Shown here piece after piece: positions 9,396 through 18,440 of a stretch of 64,000 nucleotides of DNA. A program made the position numbers and the translations under genes. Origin of the DNA: Xanthocytophaga agilis (GTDB lineage Bacteria; Bacteroidota; Bacteroidia; Cytophagales; 172606-1); NCBI RefSeq assembly GCF_030068605.1, contig NZ_JASJOU010000009.1, forward strand, positions 248,001 through 312,000, given 5' to 3'. The first letter of the stretch is position 1. Every line of letters starts with the position of its first letter. Below the pieces are notes generated by a model. That model did no database searches and had not been told where the DNA came from. It saw only the letters and a program-made list of their open reading frames with translations.

Positions 9396-11249
9396 CTACT
9401 CATCCACTTTTTGTTCATATAGTAATACACAAAGGGATGGTATCTGAATAGTTTCTTCAGCCTTAGCTCTTGCGGGAGCCTGCTTTACTTTTTGCTTTTT
9501 TTCAAGCCACTGAGTATCTTTAGAATCCAGCAACTTGTCCCATGATCCAGATAGACTAGGAAATGTATATTCTATAGTCACATCTTTCAGATTGAGCAAA
9601 CACACTAATTTCTGCAGTCCATCCTTACTTTGTCTGAGTAAAGCAATACCTGATTGGCCTAGTACAGTAACTGTCAAATCATTTTTTGTATAGTTCTGCA
9701 ATACTTCATATTGTTTTCGCACCGCGATCAACGTTTTGTACCATTCCAGCATACTGGCATGCTTACCACTTCTTCGTTTGTCCCATTGCAATATGCAAGC
9801 CTTGAAAGTAGTTTCTGCCTGTGGATCAGGAGGATTACCAACATCACCATAACCAGCCAATTGTTCTCTACGACTTTTCTGTACAGCTTTTATCAATTCT
9901 TTCTCAGAATAATCAATAAAATAAAAGAATGGCACATCCTCAGCATATTCTTCTCCCATAAACAACATAGGCAGATAAGGTGATAATAACATCCCTGCTG
10001 CCGCTACTTTTAGTCGCTCAAAGTCAATCAGCTTACTCAATCGCTCTCCTTTTACCCGGTTGCCAGCCTGATCATGGTTCATTGTAAAGACAATAAACTT
10101 ATCTCCGGATAATCCTGCAGCGGAAGTTCCATATCTACGTTTACGAGCCTTTACATATTCTCCTGTATGTACGAATCCTTCCTTAAACGCCTTGGCAAGT
10201 TGTTCCATGTGTCCAAAATCTTCATACCGTTGAAGCCCTTTCTTATCCAATAGCACATACATAGCGTGATGAAAGTCATCCAGCCATTGAGCATGGAAAC
10301 CCAACCCTCCTACTTCCGGAACCTGCATCACTTTGGGACTATTAAAATCGCTTTCTGCCACCATATACAAAGGCCTTCCCAGTTGCTGTTCACACATGTG
10401 AACTTTTGCATGTATTTCATCCCAGATAGTAACTGCATTATGATCATACATCAGATGGATGGCGTCAAAGCGAAGTCCATCAATGTGATACAATTCAAAC
10501 CAGAATACAGGATTGTTTGAGAAAAAATCACGTACTCCATCAGAATACTCTTTATCAAAATTAATAGCATCTCCCCAAGGTGTGCAGTACGCATTAGTAG
10601 TATAGGGTCCAAACTTGTCAAAATAATTTCCTTCAGGTCCCAGATGGTTATAGACTACATCCAGAAAAACAGCTATCCCCTTTTGATGACAAGTATCCAC
10701 TAATTTCTTTAATCCCTCAGGTCCACCATACGAATGTTGCACAGCATATGGGTACACGCCGTCATAGCCCCAGTTACGGCTACCAGGAAATTGATTTACC
10801 GGCATCAGCTGTAAAGCATTGATCCCAATAGCTACCAACTCATCCAGATAAGGAATAATAGCTTCGAATGTACCTTCAGAAGTAAATAGTCCTACGTGTA
10901 GTTCATAAAATATCAACTCATTAAAAGGAATACCCCTCCACTGCTGATCTTGCCAGTGATAAGCTGTATGATCAATTACCTGAGAGGGTCCCGTTACTCC
11001 TTCAGGCTGGTAATAGGAGCCGGGATCTGGATAGCGTTCTATTTTGTCTCCATCCGGAGCAAAAAAATAACGATCGCTAGGAGACACCTCATCAAGCAAT
11101 ACGTTGAAATAGCCCTGCCCATCTTTTTTCATCTCAATCTTGCGTTCCTTGGGATACACAAAATGCAGTGTCATACTTTTTTTCTGTGGAGCCCATACAG
11201 TAAATGCACAGCGATTGTTACCTAAGTACTCCGCACCTACGAATTTCAT
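9396..11249 (-). CDS. treZ: Malto-oligosyltrehalose trehalohydrolase, TreZ
   Basis: 617 residues. An N-terminal E-set/CBM48-like domain (about 1-95, FTVWAPQKKSMTLHF) is followed by a GH13 barrel. GH13 regions visible are DVVYNHLGPEGNYF, DGLRFDAIHLM (nucleophile Asp), YMVAESDF (acid/base Glu) and TMNHDQAGNR (third carboxylate). The GPEGNYF and FGPYTTNAYCTPWG motifs separate TreZ from glycogen branching or debranching enzymes. TreZ releases trehalose from the maltooligosyl-trehalose ends made by TreY. treY is not in this window, so the partner must be elsewhere or the enzyme acts alone. A second GH13 gene follows on the same strand upstream, across a 380-bp gap that contains a MITE. Confidence 0.9.
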   Translation of the reverse strand: MKFVGAEYLGNNRCAFTVWAPQKKSMTLHFVYPKERKIEMKKDGQGYFNVLLDEVSPSDRYFFAPDGDKIERYPDPGSYYQPEGVTGPSQVIDHTAYHWQDQQWRGIPFNELIFYELHVGLFTSEGTFEAIIPYLDELVAIGINALQLMPVNQFPGSRNWGYDGVYPYAVQHSYGGPEGLKKLVDTCHQKGIAVFLDVVYNHLGPEGNYFDKFGPYTTNAYCTPWGDAINFDKEYSDGVRDFFSNNPVFWFELYHIDGLRFDAIHLMYDHNAVTIWDEIHAKVHMCEQQLGRPLYMVAESDFNSPKVMQVPEVGGLGFHAQWLDDFHHAMYVLLDKKGLQRYEDFGHMEQLAKAFKEGFVHTGEYVKARKRRYGTSAAGLSGDKFIVFTMNHDQAGNRVKGERLSKLIDFERLKVAAAGMLLSPYLPMLFMGEEYAEDVPFFYFIDYSEKELIKAVQKSRREQLAGYGDVGNPPDPQAETTFKACILQWDKRRSGKHASMLEWYKTLIAVRKQYEVLQNYTKNDLTVTVLGQSGIALLRQSKDGLQKLVCLLNLKDVTIEYTFPSLSGSWDKLLDSKDTQWLEKKQKVKQAPARAKAEETIQIPSLCVLLYEQKVDE

Positions 11250-11297
11250 CTCTAAAAATTTTCCAAAAGGAATTTATAGTTCAAAAAATTAAAATAA

Positions 11298-11469
11298 GAG
11301 ATTGTCTAAATTAGTATTAAAGAGGCGAAAAGAGCAGATTTTAGAGCGAACCGAGATATTTATCTGTAATCCAACCGCAACATAGCCAGTGGCTATGGGC
11401 CGAAAAATAGGCGAAGGTGCAGCCTAAAAGATGCCTTTGCAGCCCTTAATAATAATTCCAGACAACCTC
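11298..11469. mobile_element. MITE-like element, 172 bp
   Basis: The left end GAGATTGTCT (11298-11307) and right end AGACAACCTC (11460-11469) are inverted repeats with one mismatch. Similarity continues inward to about 24 bp (left ends TTAGTATTAA, right begins TTAATAATAATT). A TAA triplet flanks both ends (11295-11297 and 11470-11472), fitting a 3-bp target duplication. No protein is encoded. The interior holds a small perfect hairpin, ATAGCC-AGT-GGCTAT. The end sequence and TNA duplication are reminiscent of some IS5-family elements, so it may be mobilised by a related transposase elsewhere in the genome; that is inference. Confidence 0.7.
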
Positions 11470-11540
11470 TAAAACAGATCGTATAAGTGATCGCTTATCT
11501 TTTCAATTCGTTTAGTTATTTTTTATTTCAGCAATCGCTA

Positions 11541-13160
11541 CTACAATCCAGTATCAGTTATACGAATAATAACACCTTCGTCTCCGCTTAAGCTAATGTT
11601 TTCATCCACAACAGAGCCTTCCAACTCTGGAGAAGTGGCCATTACAACTGTCCCTGTAAAGGTTAAGGTAGATGGCTTAAAATAACATGGCCGATGACTA
11701 AGATTCAGAATGATCAGAAATTTTGGATGCCCTTCCGCATGCCGGGTAAAGGCCAACATCTGATTGTCAGAACAAACAGGGGTATAGTCTCCTACAGTCA
11801 GTGATGGCTCAATGTGTCGCAGGTCAATTAACCGTTTGTAGAGCAATAACATAGAATACGGATCTTCTTTCTGAAGCTGTACATTGGTTCGTTGAAACGC
11901 TCTATCTAAACGCAGCCAGGGTTTACCTTCTGTAAATCCGGCTTGTAAACTGGCATCCCACTGCATCGGTGTACGTGCCGGGTCTCTGCTGAGATTTTTA
12001 TCCGGCATATTTAGCCCTTGCGGGTCCTGCACTTCCTGAAACGGAATGGGTACATCACGCATACCTATTTCATCACCATAGTAAATAGTAGGTGTACCTC
12101 GAAGAGTCAGGAGCAACATGGCTGCTACTCGTGCCTGTTGGATGCCAACCCTACTAGTAATACGGGGCTGATCATGATTACCCAATACCCAATTAGGCCA
12201 GCCATTAGCTGGAAGAGCACCTTCATACTGATCTATAGCAGCAGCAATCACTTTTGCTTCCCAGGGTAGAGAAATTAGCTGAAAATTAAAAGGGAGGTGT
12301 GCTCCTTTGCCATCAATTCCATAATACGTAACCAACTTCTGAATAGGAAGATAAATCTCCCCTATCATCATCCGATCCGAATAAGAGTCAAGCAGTTTCC
12401 TCATCTTCTGCACAATCTCATGCACTTCTGGCTGATCTGTTGAATAAACAGGCAATAACTGTTCATAAGTCGCCATATGATTCTGATAATCCGGATTAAC
12501 AGGATTATCCCGTAGCTGGAGATCTTTTATCATATGCCACATCACATCAATCCGAAATCCGTCTACCCCTCTGTCAAGCCAGAAACGCATCACGTTCAAC
12601 ATAGCCTGTTGCACTTCCGGATGCCTCCAGTTCAGATCAGGTTGCTCTTTCAAGAAAGCATGATAATAATACTGCTCTGTTTTTTCATCCCATTCCCAAC
12701 CACTACCTCCAAATACACTCAGCCAGTTATTGGGTGGTCCTCCATCTGGCCGGGGATTTTTCCAGATATACCAGTCTCGCTTGGGATTATCCCGCGATGA
12801 ACGAGATTCCAGAAACCAGGGATGTTGATCTGACGTATGATTGGGTACGAGATCCAGAATCAGCTTCATCTTTCGTGCATGAACTTCCTGAATAAGCCTA
12901 TCAAAATCATCCAGCGAACCAAACAATGGATGGATGCCGATATAGTCTGAGATGTCATATCCAAAATCAGCCATTGGAGAAGGATAAATTGGGGAAATCC
13001 AGACTGCATCTACTCCCAGCCACTGCAAATAATCCAGACGCTTTAGTATTCCCTGCAAATCTCCAATTCCATCGCCATTGCTATCCTGAAAAGACCTTGG
13101 ATAAATCTGATACACTACACCTGTTTGCCACCAGAGGTAATCGTTTTTTATTTCACTCAT
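11541..13160 (-). CDS. GH13 alpha-glucosidase / oligo-1,6-glucosidase type
   Basis: 539 residues from the ATG at 13160 (MSEIKNDYLWWQTG). The open frame runs to 13214, but the extra 18 residues look non-coding and the family starts near WWQTGVVYQIYPRSF. Catalytic GH13 motifs are complete: DLVPNHTS, GFRIDVMWHM (nucleophile Asp), MIGEIYLP (acid/base Glu) and VLGNHDQPR (stabilising Asp). The ISPIYPSPMADFGYDISDY and WLSVFGGSGWEWDE segments match alpha-glucosidases that act on small alpha-glucosides such as isomaltose, maltose or trehalose-derived sugars. No signal peptide is seen, so it is probably cytoplasmic. It likely belongs with treZ in alpha-glucan/trehalose metabolism, though the MITE lies between them. 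Confidence 0.88.
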   Translation of the reverse strand: MSEIKNDYLWWQTGVVYQIYPRSFQDSNGDGIGDLQGILKRLDYLQWLGVDAVWISPIYPSPMADFGYDISDYIGIHPLFGSLDDFDRLIQEVHARKMKLILDLVPNHTSDQHPWFLESRSSRDNPKRDWYIWKNPRPDGGPPNNWLSVFGGSGWEWDEKTEQYYYHAFLKEQPDLNWRHPEVQQAMLNVMRFWLDRGVDGFRIDVMWHMIKDLQLRDNPVNPDYQNHMATYEQLLPVYSTDQPEVHEIVQKMRKLLDSYSDRMMIGEIYLPIQKLVTYYGIDGKGAHLPFNFQLISLPWEAKVIAAAIDQYEGALPANGWPNWVLGNHDQPRITSRVGIQQARVAAMLLLTLRGTPTIYYGDEIGMRDVPIPFQEVQDPQGLNMPDKNLSRDPARTPMQWDASLQAGFTEGKPWLRLDRAFQRTNVQLQKEDPYSMLLLYKRLIDLRHIEPSLTVGDYTPVCSDNQMLAFTRHAEGHPKFLIILNLSHRPCYFKPSTLTFTGTVVMATSPELEGSVVDENISLSGDEGVIIRITDTGL

Positions 13161-13254
13161 AGCCAGATAAAAAAGTAGAATGGTATAAGATTGTTCAGCA
13201 TGAGTATGTACCATCCATCTATTAGCGTAGATAATACATACTCAGAAAAATAAC

Positions 13255-13701
13255 TTATTTGAAAAACCTGTCTGTTAGAAAACGGGCTGTTGCAGCTGTA
13301 ACCAAGCCACCTATCAGATAATAAGCAACGGTTAACAATTGTGTTTGCCCTGTTTTATTAGTTGGTTGTTCGCCTAATCCCATTTTGTCAGGCAAGGCAA
13401 CAGCTCCTACACCAGCAGCCAATCCCAATAGTGCTCCCTTTAATAAAGTATTTTTCTCTTTTCCAACACCACTCATGCTATAATACAAACTGTTGGAAAG
13501 CAAATCACCCGCTATGGCAACAGGATATCTGGCAGAAGATGGTAGAGAATACCCCATGGCAGAAGCAGATTTCTCGACAGCACGTGAGCCAAGTAAATCC
13601 AAACGAGGAGCATTGGGAACAAAACGTCGTACACTTTCATTAATCAAGGTTACGGAAAGAGCACCTGCTAATCCGCTTCCTAAGGCTTTTATATAATTCA
13701 T
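13255..13701 (-). CDS. Small hydrophobic protein of unknown function
   Basis: 148 residues. Hydrophobic, Ala/Gly-rich segments lie at about 5-22 (ALGSGLAGALSVTLI), 60-75, 85-105 (GALLGLAAGVGAVALP) and 122-142 (LLTVAYYLIGGLVTAATARF), consistent with a small integral membrane protein. I recognise no family. It is on the same strand as the GH13 gene, about 94 bases ahead of it, and could share a transcript. No catalytic or binding motif is visible. Confidence 0.6.
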   Translation of the reverse strand: MNYIKALGSGLAGALSVTLINESVRRFVPNAPRLDLLGSRAVEKSASAMGYSLPSSARYPVAIAGDLLSNSLYYSMSGVGKEKNTLLKGALLGLAAGVGAVALPDKMGLGEQPTNKTGQTQLLTVAYYLIGGLVTAATARFLTDRFFK

Positions 13702-13872
13702 AGAATGTCTTGTTTTAAATTAACATTTTACGAATTGTGCAAAAAATCATACCTACCAGATGGCATAAGTATGTTTATTCAACTATAAGTTTGCTGATTT
13801 TTACTCCTCGCCTGATAGAATTTATATTCTGTAAGGATTATAAATAGAGACAATGTATACTCAGCAACCAAC

Positions 13873-14625
13873 CTATAACTTACTGCTTAGTAATTCTGCA
13901 ACATGACGCTTATATACTTTCCCAATTGAGAAATTCTCACCACCTACCTTTATATTATCAGGAGTATGATCTTTAAGATAAGCTCTATGTATAATATGTG
14001 ATCGGCTAATACGAATGAAGTAAGGCTTAGGCAACCGTTCTTCTGCCTGTTTCAGTGTTAGGCGTGTAACATAAGTTTTTGAAGGGGTATAAATTTTCAC
14101 ATAATTCTCCATGCTTTCCATGTATATAATACTGGCATGCGAAATAGTTATCGTCTCACTATCCACTGTACAAGTAAATGAATCAGCGCTTTTAGAGGTC
14201 GAATCCGAAGTTTGTATAAATACTGACGGTTGCTGATCCAATCTTACATAGCGAAAAAGAACATATACACCCAGTCCGGTTAGCACATAGACCCAAAAGC
14301 TTATTAATTTTGGTAAAGTATTCTCGACACTAAATCCTTTTTGCAGGATATAGTGCATATTAACAGAGCTAACTGCCAATGCTAAAAGCAACCCTATCCA
14401 GTATATCTTTCTTCGTTGTTTGAGATAAAACTGATCAAACAAGATGCGATGATGTACTATCATCCCTCCGTATAACATCACCAAAAACAAATAAGGCATC
14501 CACTGATTGGAACCTTCCCTCCGAAAAAAATTTTCCTGATCCGCTATAAAATGTACAGTAAGCAAAGCTGTAAGCCCTAGAATATTTCGAATGATAATAT
14601 GATTCAGAAACGAAGAAATAAGCAT
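13873..14625 (-). CDS. Membrane-anchored LytTR-family transcription regulator
   Basis: 250 residues. The N-terminal half holds about four hydrophobic helices (IIIRNILGLTALLTVHFIA, MPYLFLVMLYGGMIVHH, IYWIGLLLALAVSSVNM, LISFWVYVLTGLGVYVLF). Residues about 150-250 form a LytTR DNA-binding domain: ITISHASIIYMESMENYVKI, a TRLTLKQAEERLPKP helix, and FIRISRSHIIHRAYL. There is no receiver domain, so the signal is probably sensed in the membrane part, as in other LytTR regulators fused to membrane domains. It is divergent from the membrane protein gene at 14778, separated by 152 bp. By analogy with LytTR regulators that control a neighbouring membrane partner, it may regulate that gene and itself. Confidence 0.82.
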   Translation of the reverse strand: MLISSFLNHIIIRNILGLTALLTVHFIADQENFFRREGSNQWMPYLFLVMLYGGMIVHHRILFDQFYLKQRRKIYWIGLLLALAVSSVNMHYILQKGFSVENTLPKLISFWVYVLTGLGVYVLFRYVRLDQQPSVFIQTSDSTSKSADSFTCTVDSETITISHASIIYMESMENYVKIYTPSKTYVTRLTLKQAEERLPKPYFIRISRSHIIHRAYLKDHTPDNIKVGGENFSIGKVYKRHVAELLSSKL

Positions 14626-14777
14626 ACAGCAATTTAGAAAAACTTATTGAATAGGAATCCCAGTGACAAAAGATGTTTGTCACTGACCAGGGTAGCTGGT
14701 CACTAAATCATTGATAACACAGACAAGAGCACGTAATTTTCATTCAGTCTCTTTTCTCAACTTTTATCTGAAACCAT

Positions 14778-15434
14778 ATGTCACCCATTCATTCTACTCT
14801 TATTATACTCCATGTTATAGCAGGTACTCTGGGCTTGGGAATAGGAACTATTGCTATTATCAATTATAAAAAAGCTTCGATACACAAACGATACGGACGA
14901 TATTTCCTCTGGTTGTTATCTATTGTGGTCGGATCAGCTGTTGTAGGTTTATCTTTCTTTCGTATCAATGCATTTCTGGTTATGCTTACTCTTCTTTCAG
15001 GGTATGTGGGGTATGCAGGTTATCGCACTGTGCGTTTACGTCAGCAACGGAGTTCGCTGCCCGATGTTATGATTGCACTGACAGTATTGTTAGTGGGTAT
15101 AGGCTATGTAGTCTGGCAGAAGCAATCCGAAACCCAATGGCCATCTTCTATAATTTATTCTACCCTGGCAGCCATTGTTATTGTAACAGTATATGATCTA
15201 ATCAAATATTTCTGGCTACACAATCAACTCAAAAACTGTTGGATTTATGAACATATATACAAAATGTTTTCTGCATTCAGTGCACTCTTAAGTGCATTCA
15301 TGGGAACCATCTTACCCGACTGGCATCCTTATAGCCAGCTAGGTCCTTCAGTAATTTCTTTGTGGCTTATGGGATATTTTATATGGACTCAGATTAATGC
15401 ACAAAGACAGAAAACAATAAAGCAGATAGTGTAA
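14778..15434 (+). CDS. Polytopic membrane protein, DUF2306-like
   Basis: 218 residues with about six transmembrane helices. It starts MSPIHSTLIILHVIAGTLGLG, then KRYGRYFLWLLSIVVGSA, and ends in a Lys/Arg-rich tail (TQINAQRQKTIKQIV). The HVIAGTLGL...KRYGRYF opening resembles DUF2306-type proteins, where a His in helix 1 is conserved; function unknown. It is divergent from the LytTR membrane regulator, which makes the two a likely regulator-target pair. No enzyme motif is seen. Confidence 0.62.
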   Translation: MSPIHSTLIILHVIAGTLGLGIGTIAIINYKKASIHKRYGRYFLWLLSIVVGSAVVGLSFFRINAFLVMLTLLSGYVGYAGYRTVRLRQQRSSLPDVMIALTVLLVGIGYVVWQKQSETQWPSSIIYSTLAAIVIVTVYDLIKYFWLHNQLKNCWIYEHIYKMFSAFSALLSAFMGTILPDWHPYSQLGPSVISLWLMGYFIWTQINAQRQKTIKQIV

Positions 15435-15653
15435 AAGGAAGGCTTCAAAAGCATTTTTATGCTGCACTTCGTCTATTTTTCTGGAGAATGATAACCAGGA
15501 ATACGTTAGCTGTCTAAACTCTGGCAAAGAATTTGTAACTGCATGTATCAAATGTCAGATAGTTCTGGCATACTATTTTAGTTACATAAAATAAACCTAA
15601 GTTTTTTACAGGTATTATCCTGACACATTCAATCACCTATATTCTTTTAAAAA

Positions 15654-16232
15654 ATGAAAAAAACAGCCCTTACTGCCATACTCCTTTTAGTAGGTGTAAT
15701 CTCATTTGCTCAGACATTTAGCTTTGGTCCTAAAGCAGGATTGAATATAAGCAACTATACAGGAGGTAACATCAAATCACAGGCTCTTGTCGGTTATCAT
15801 TTGGGTGGAATTCTAAGCTTTGGCTTTGGAAAGAACTTCGCCCTTCAACCAGAGGTGTTATTTTCCACACAAGGTGCCAAGATCGACAATGATGGACAAA
15901 AAACTGATTTCAAAATCAACTATGTTACAGTTCCGGTAATGTTGAAATTCAGAACCAATGGTGGTTTCATTATTACAGCAGGTCCACAGGTTGGATTTCT
16001 TACGTCACAAGATGTACCAGATCAAACCATTCGTAACTTTGCCAAAAATCTTGATCTGTCTGCAGGAGTAGGTATAGGTTACCAATCCAACATCGGTTTA
16101 GGTGTTGAAGGCCGCTACATTGCTGGTATATCAAAAGTTGGTAATTTTTCGGGACAGTCTATCGACCCTGACTTTAAAAACAGTGTTATCCAGTTTAGTC
16201 TGTTCTGGGCTATTCCATTAGGAGGCAATTAA
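15654..16232 (+). CDS. Outer-membrane beta-barrel protein (PorT-like family)
   Basis: 192 residues with a clear signal peptide (MKKTALTAILLLVGVISFAQ, cleavage after Ala-Gln). The mature protein opens with FSFGPKAGLNISNYTGG, the 'GxKxGxNxS' start typical of the outer membrane protein beta-barrel family in Bacteroidota. It continues with alternating strands such as FALQPEVLFSTQGAK and FIITAGPQVGFLTS, and ends with FSLFWAIPLGGN. Such proteins are small eight-stranded outer-membrane barrels, mostly of unknown role. It stands alone with its own terminator at 16258-16281. Confidence 0.82.
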   Translation: MKKTALTAILLLVGVISFAQTFSFGPKAGLNISNYTGGNIKSQALVGYHLGGILSFGFGKNFALQPEVLFSTQGAKIDNDGQKTDFKINYVTVPVMLKFRTNGGFIITAGPQVGFLTSQDVPDQTIRNFAKNLDLSAGVGIGYQSNIGLGVEGRYIAGISKVGNFSGQSIDPDFKNSVIQFSLFWAIPLGGN

Positions 16233-16257
16233 TTCTCCTTTTATAAACAACAACTAC

Positions 16258-16285
16258 AAAGCCAGCACTACTGCTGGCTTTTGTG
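16258..16285 (+). terminator. Terminator after the barrel-protein gene
   Basis: The stem AAAGCCAGCA / TGCTGGCTTT (10 bp, loop CTAC) is followed by TTG, 26 bases after the stop codon. Confidence 0.75.
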
Positions 16286-16398
16286 CTTTCATACTCCATA
16301 CATAGCTATCTGTCAACAAAGAAATGTTTCCATTACTGGAAAAACTATATCTTTGTTCATCGAAAACATAATTTCCATACTTATCAGATTCCATTTTT

Positions 16399-16830
16399 AT
16401 GAAAATAGCAATTGGTGGTGATCATGCTGGTTTTACCTACAAAGAAGCCATTAAGGAAATGCTGGCAGCAAAGGGTATTGAAGTAAAAGACTTTGGTCCC
16501 TATAGTACTTCTTCGGTGGATTATCCAGACTTTGTTCACCCACTGGCTACGGCAGTAGAAAACAAAGAATTCAATTTTGGCATTCTGGTATGTGGCAGTG
16601 GCAATGGAGTAGCGATTACAGCCAATAAACACCAGGGCATCCGGGCAGCCTTGTGCTGGAATACAGAGTTGGCAGGCTTGGCCCGTCAGCATAATAACGC
16701 CAATATATTATGCCTACCAGAACGTTTCATCAGTGTAGAAGACGCTAAAGCATGTGTCGATACATTCCTTACTGCGTCATTCGAAGGTGGACGCCATCAG
16801 AACAGAGTAGATAAAATCGCATTTTGTTAA
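16399..16830 (+). CDS. rpiB: Ribose 5-phosphate isomerase B, RpiB
   Basis: 143 residues, the usual size of RpiB/LacAB-fold isomerases. The start MKIAIGGDHAGFTYKEAIKEML carries the substrate-binding DHAG motif. GILVCGSGNGVAITANK holds the active-site Cys and the phosphate-binding Gly-rich loop, and the C-terminal NRVDKI is conserved. It interconverts ribulose 5-phosphate and ribose 5-phosphate in the pentose phosphate pathway. A TATCTTTG promoter box at 16348-16355 precedes it by about 43 bases. It is monocistronic, with a terminator directly after it. Confidence 0.93.
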   Translation: MKIAIGGDHAGFTYKEAIKEMLAAKGIEVKDFGPYSTSSVDYPDFVHPLATAVENKEFNFGILVCGSGNGVAITANKHQGIRAALCWNTELAGLARQHNNANILCLPERFISVEDAKACVDTFLTASFEGGRHQNRVDKIAFC

Positions 16831-16846
16831 TACTTGTTTTTAAACA

Positions 16847-16884
16847 AAACGGAAAGTTTTGTCAGTCTTTCCGTTTTTGTTTTG
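16847..16884 (+). terminator. Terminator of rpiB, overlapping the end of the convergent gene
   Basis: The stem AAACGGAAAG (16847-16856) / CTTTCCGTTT (16867-16876) is followed by TTGTTTTG. The hairpin lies across the last codons and stop of the convergent FG-GAP gene, so its 3' arm is also coding sequence. Confidence 0.75.
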
Positions 16885-18424
16885 TATTCTCCAGTACAAT
16901 AAAAGGAAGATTTTTACTCCAGTATTGCTTCGTTTCTTTCTGGTTAATAAAGCCTCTTGAATAATTTCCTAATACGATATCAGCATCTCCGTCAGCATCC
17001 ACATCTCCCACATCCATACATATCCAGCGACCATATTGGTGTACAGGGATTGCATAAGGTCTAAATTGTAAGCTCTGAGTCTGTTCGAAATAAATAAATG
17101 TTTCTTCAGGTTTATTCACAAGGTCACCAAAGAAAGCAATGCTGGCAATATCCAAATCTCCATCCTGATCAAAATCTGTTGCTATTGCCTTGGTACAGCC
17201 ATTAACCGGATAAAAATAGGTTTGCTTATACTGAAAATTGTCTTGGTTCAGATAAATGTACACGCCATGATAAGGCTTTATTATTCTGGAATAGTCACTG
17301 TTATCTCCACAGGTATATAGAATATCCAGTTTTCCATCTTTGTTGAAATCTACTAATTGAAAGCTGGTTGAACCGTAAACAGGTGGAAACCTAAGAAGAT
17401 TTTTTGAAGTAAATCCTCCTTTCTGATCATTAGAAAATAACCAGATTCCTTCATCTCCACTGGCAAAAAGAGCCATAATATCCAGCCAGCCATCCTGGTC
17501 AAAGTCTTTAATTACCGTTTGTGTAGCACCAGCAACTTCCCGAATAGCAGTTTTTGTAAACGTATGATCGGCATTCTGTGTAAACAGATCTAAGCTACCT
17601 GTATTATGTCCAAAGCTACATACTATCCAGTCGAGACGCCCATCCTTATTAAAATCACCAGAGTCAGCTTGCACAGGCCGTAGTAAACCGGAAAATAATT
17701 TCTCAGGGATAAGCTTTTTTTGTTGATCAAAATGTGTTTGTACCATACTACCATTAGGTACATCAACAGCCAGCATAGATCCAATGCAGACAAAAGCTGA
17801 TTGATATTTATTCAGGTGGATGGAATGTGTGACAGGAGAGGAAAGAATAACAGAATGCTTCTTCTTTAATTGGGTATCCCAAACCGATAGGTTATTATCC
17901 TCCTCATTACTCGTGTATATATGGTGAGTATAAGGGTTGATACTTACAAAAGTGGTTAAAGAAGTATTTTTCAGAGAATCAGGTTTTCGTAGGGAAAATA
18001 GTGACCATGTTTTCTCAAGTGCAACAGGCAATTCGGCAGAATCCAACTTTTCAGGAGCCATGGATTTGAAATAAGCAACCAGCCTTAACCAATCTTCAAA
18101 AGATATAGCAGATTGGTTTTGTGGTTTGGCCACCTGATAATACTGATTTCCTCTTAGTACAGGAATTCCGAGTTTGGGAGCCATGGCAGGCAGGATATGA
18201 TTTTCCCAGGAATCTTTATCTGCTAACAGAGGTGAAACCGGAAGATGGCAACCAGAGCAATATTTTTGAACCATCTGTTCATTTGTTAACTCACTTTGTG
18301 TTTCAGGTGATGAGCTCTTTCTGGATTGACATCCGGCAATAGATAAGATAATAATACTTAATCCTATAAAATGGGCTAACAGATTTTCTTTTATAAAAAA
18401 GAAATGACTACTACTTGTCTGCAT
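16862..18424 (-). CDS. FG-GAP/VCBS-repeat lipoprotein with a cytochrome c haem motif
   Basis: 520 residues. A lipoprotein signal (LSIIILSIAGC, Cys32) is followed by one c-type haem motif, CSGCH, at 56-60. Downstream there are repeated Asp-rich calcium-binding-like motifs of the form D-x-(D/N)-x-D-G-x-x-D: DFNKDGRLDWI, DFDQDGWLDIM, DFNKDGKLDIL, DFDQDGDLDIA and DVDADGDADIV. These match FG-GAP/VCBS repeats that build a beta-propeller. The protein is probably anchored to the outer membrane or exported. A haem domain joined to a propeller is a known Bacteroidota/Planctomycetes theme, function unclear. It lies after susD on the same strand but behind a terminator-like hairpin. Confidence 0.8.
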   Translation of the reverse strand: MQTSSSHFFFIKENLLAHFIGLSIIILSIAGCQSRKSSSPETQSELTNEQMVQKYCSGCHLPVSPLLADKDSWENHILPAMAPKLGIPVLRGNQYYQVAKPQNQSAISFEDWLRLVAYFKSMAPEKLDSAELPVALEKTWSLFSLRKPDSLKNTSLTTFVSINPYTHHIYTSNEEDNNLSVWDTQLKKKHSVILSSPVTHSIHLNKYQSAFVCIGSMLAVDVPNGSMVQTHFDQQKKLIPEKLFSGLLRPVQADSGDFNKDGRLDWIVCSFGHNTGSLDLFTQNADHTFTKTAIREVAGATQTVIKDFDQDGWLDIMALFASGDEGIWLFSNDQKGGFTSKNLLRFPPVYGSTSFQLVDFNKDGKLDILYTCGDNSDYSRIIKPYHGVYIYLNQDNFQYKQTYFYPVNGCTKAIATDFDQDGDLDIASIAFFGDLVNKPEETFIYFEQTQSLQFRPYAIPVHQYGRWICMDVGDVDADGDADIVLGNYSRGFINQKETKQYWSKNLPFIVLENTKQKRKD

Positions 18425-18440
18425 TTAACTTCTATGTTAT

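Noticed and set aside
9711-9983. 90-residue plus-strand frame inside treZ
   Set aside because: Lies fully in the conserved GH13 region of treZ; no independent support.
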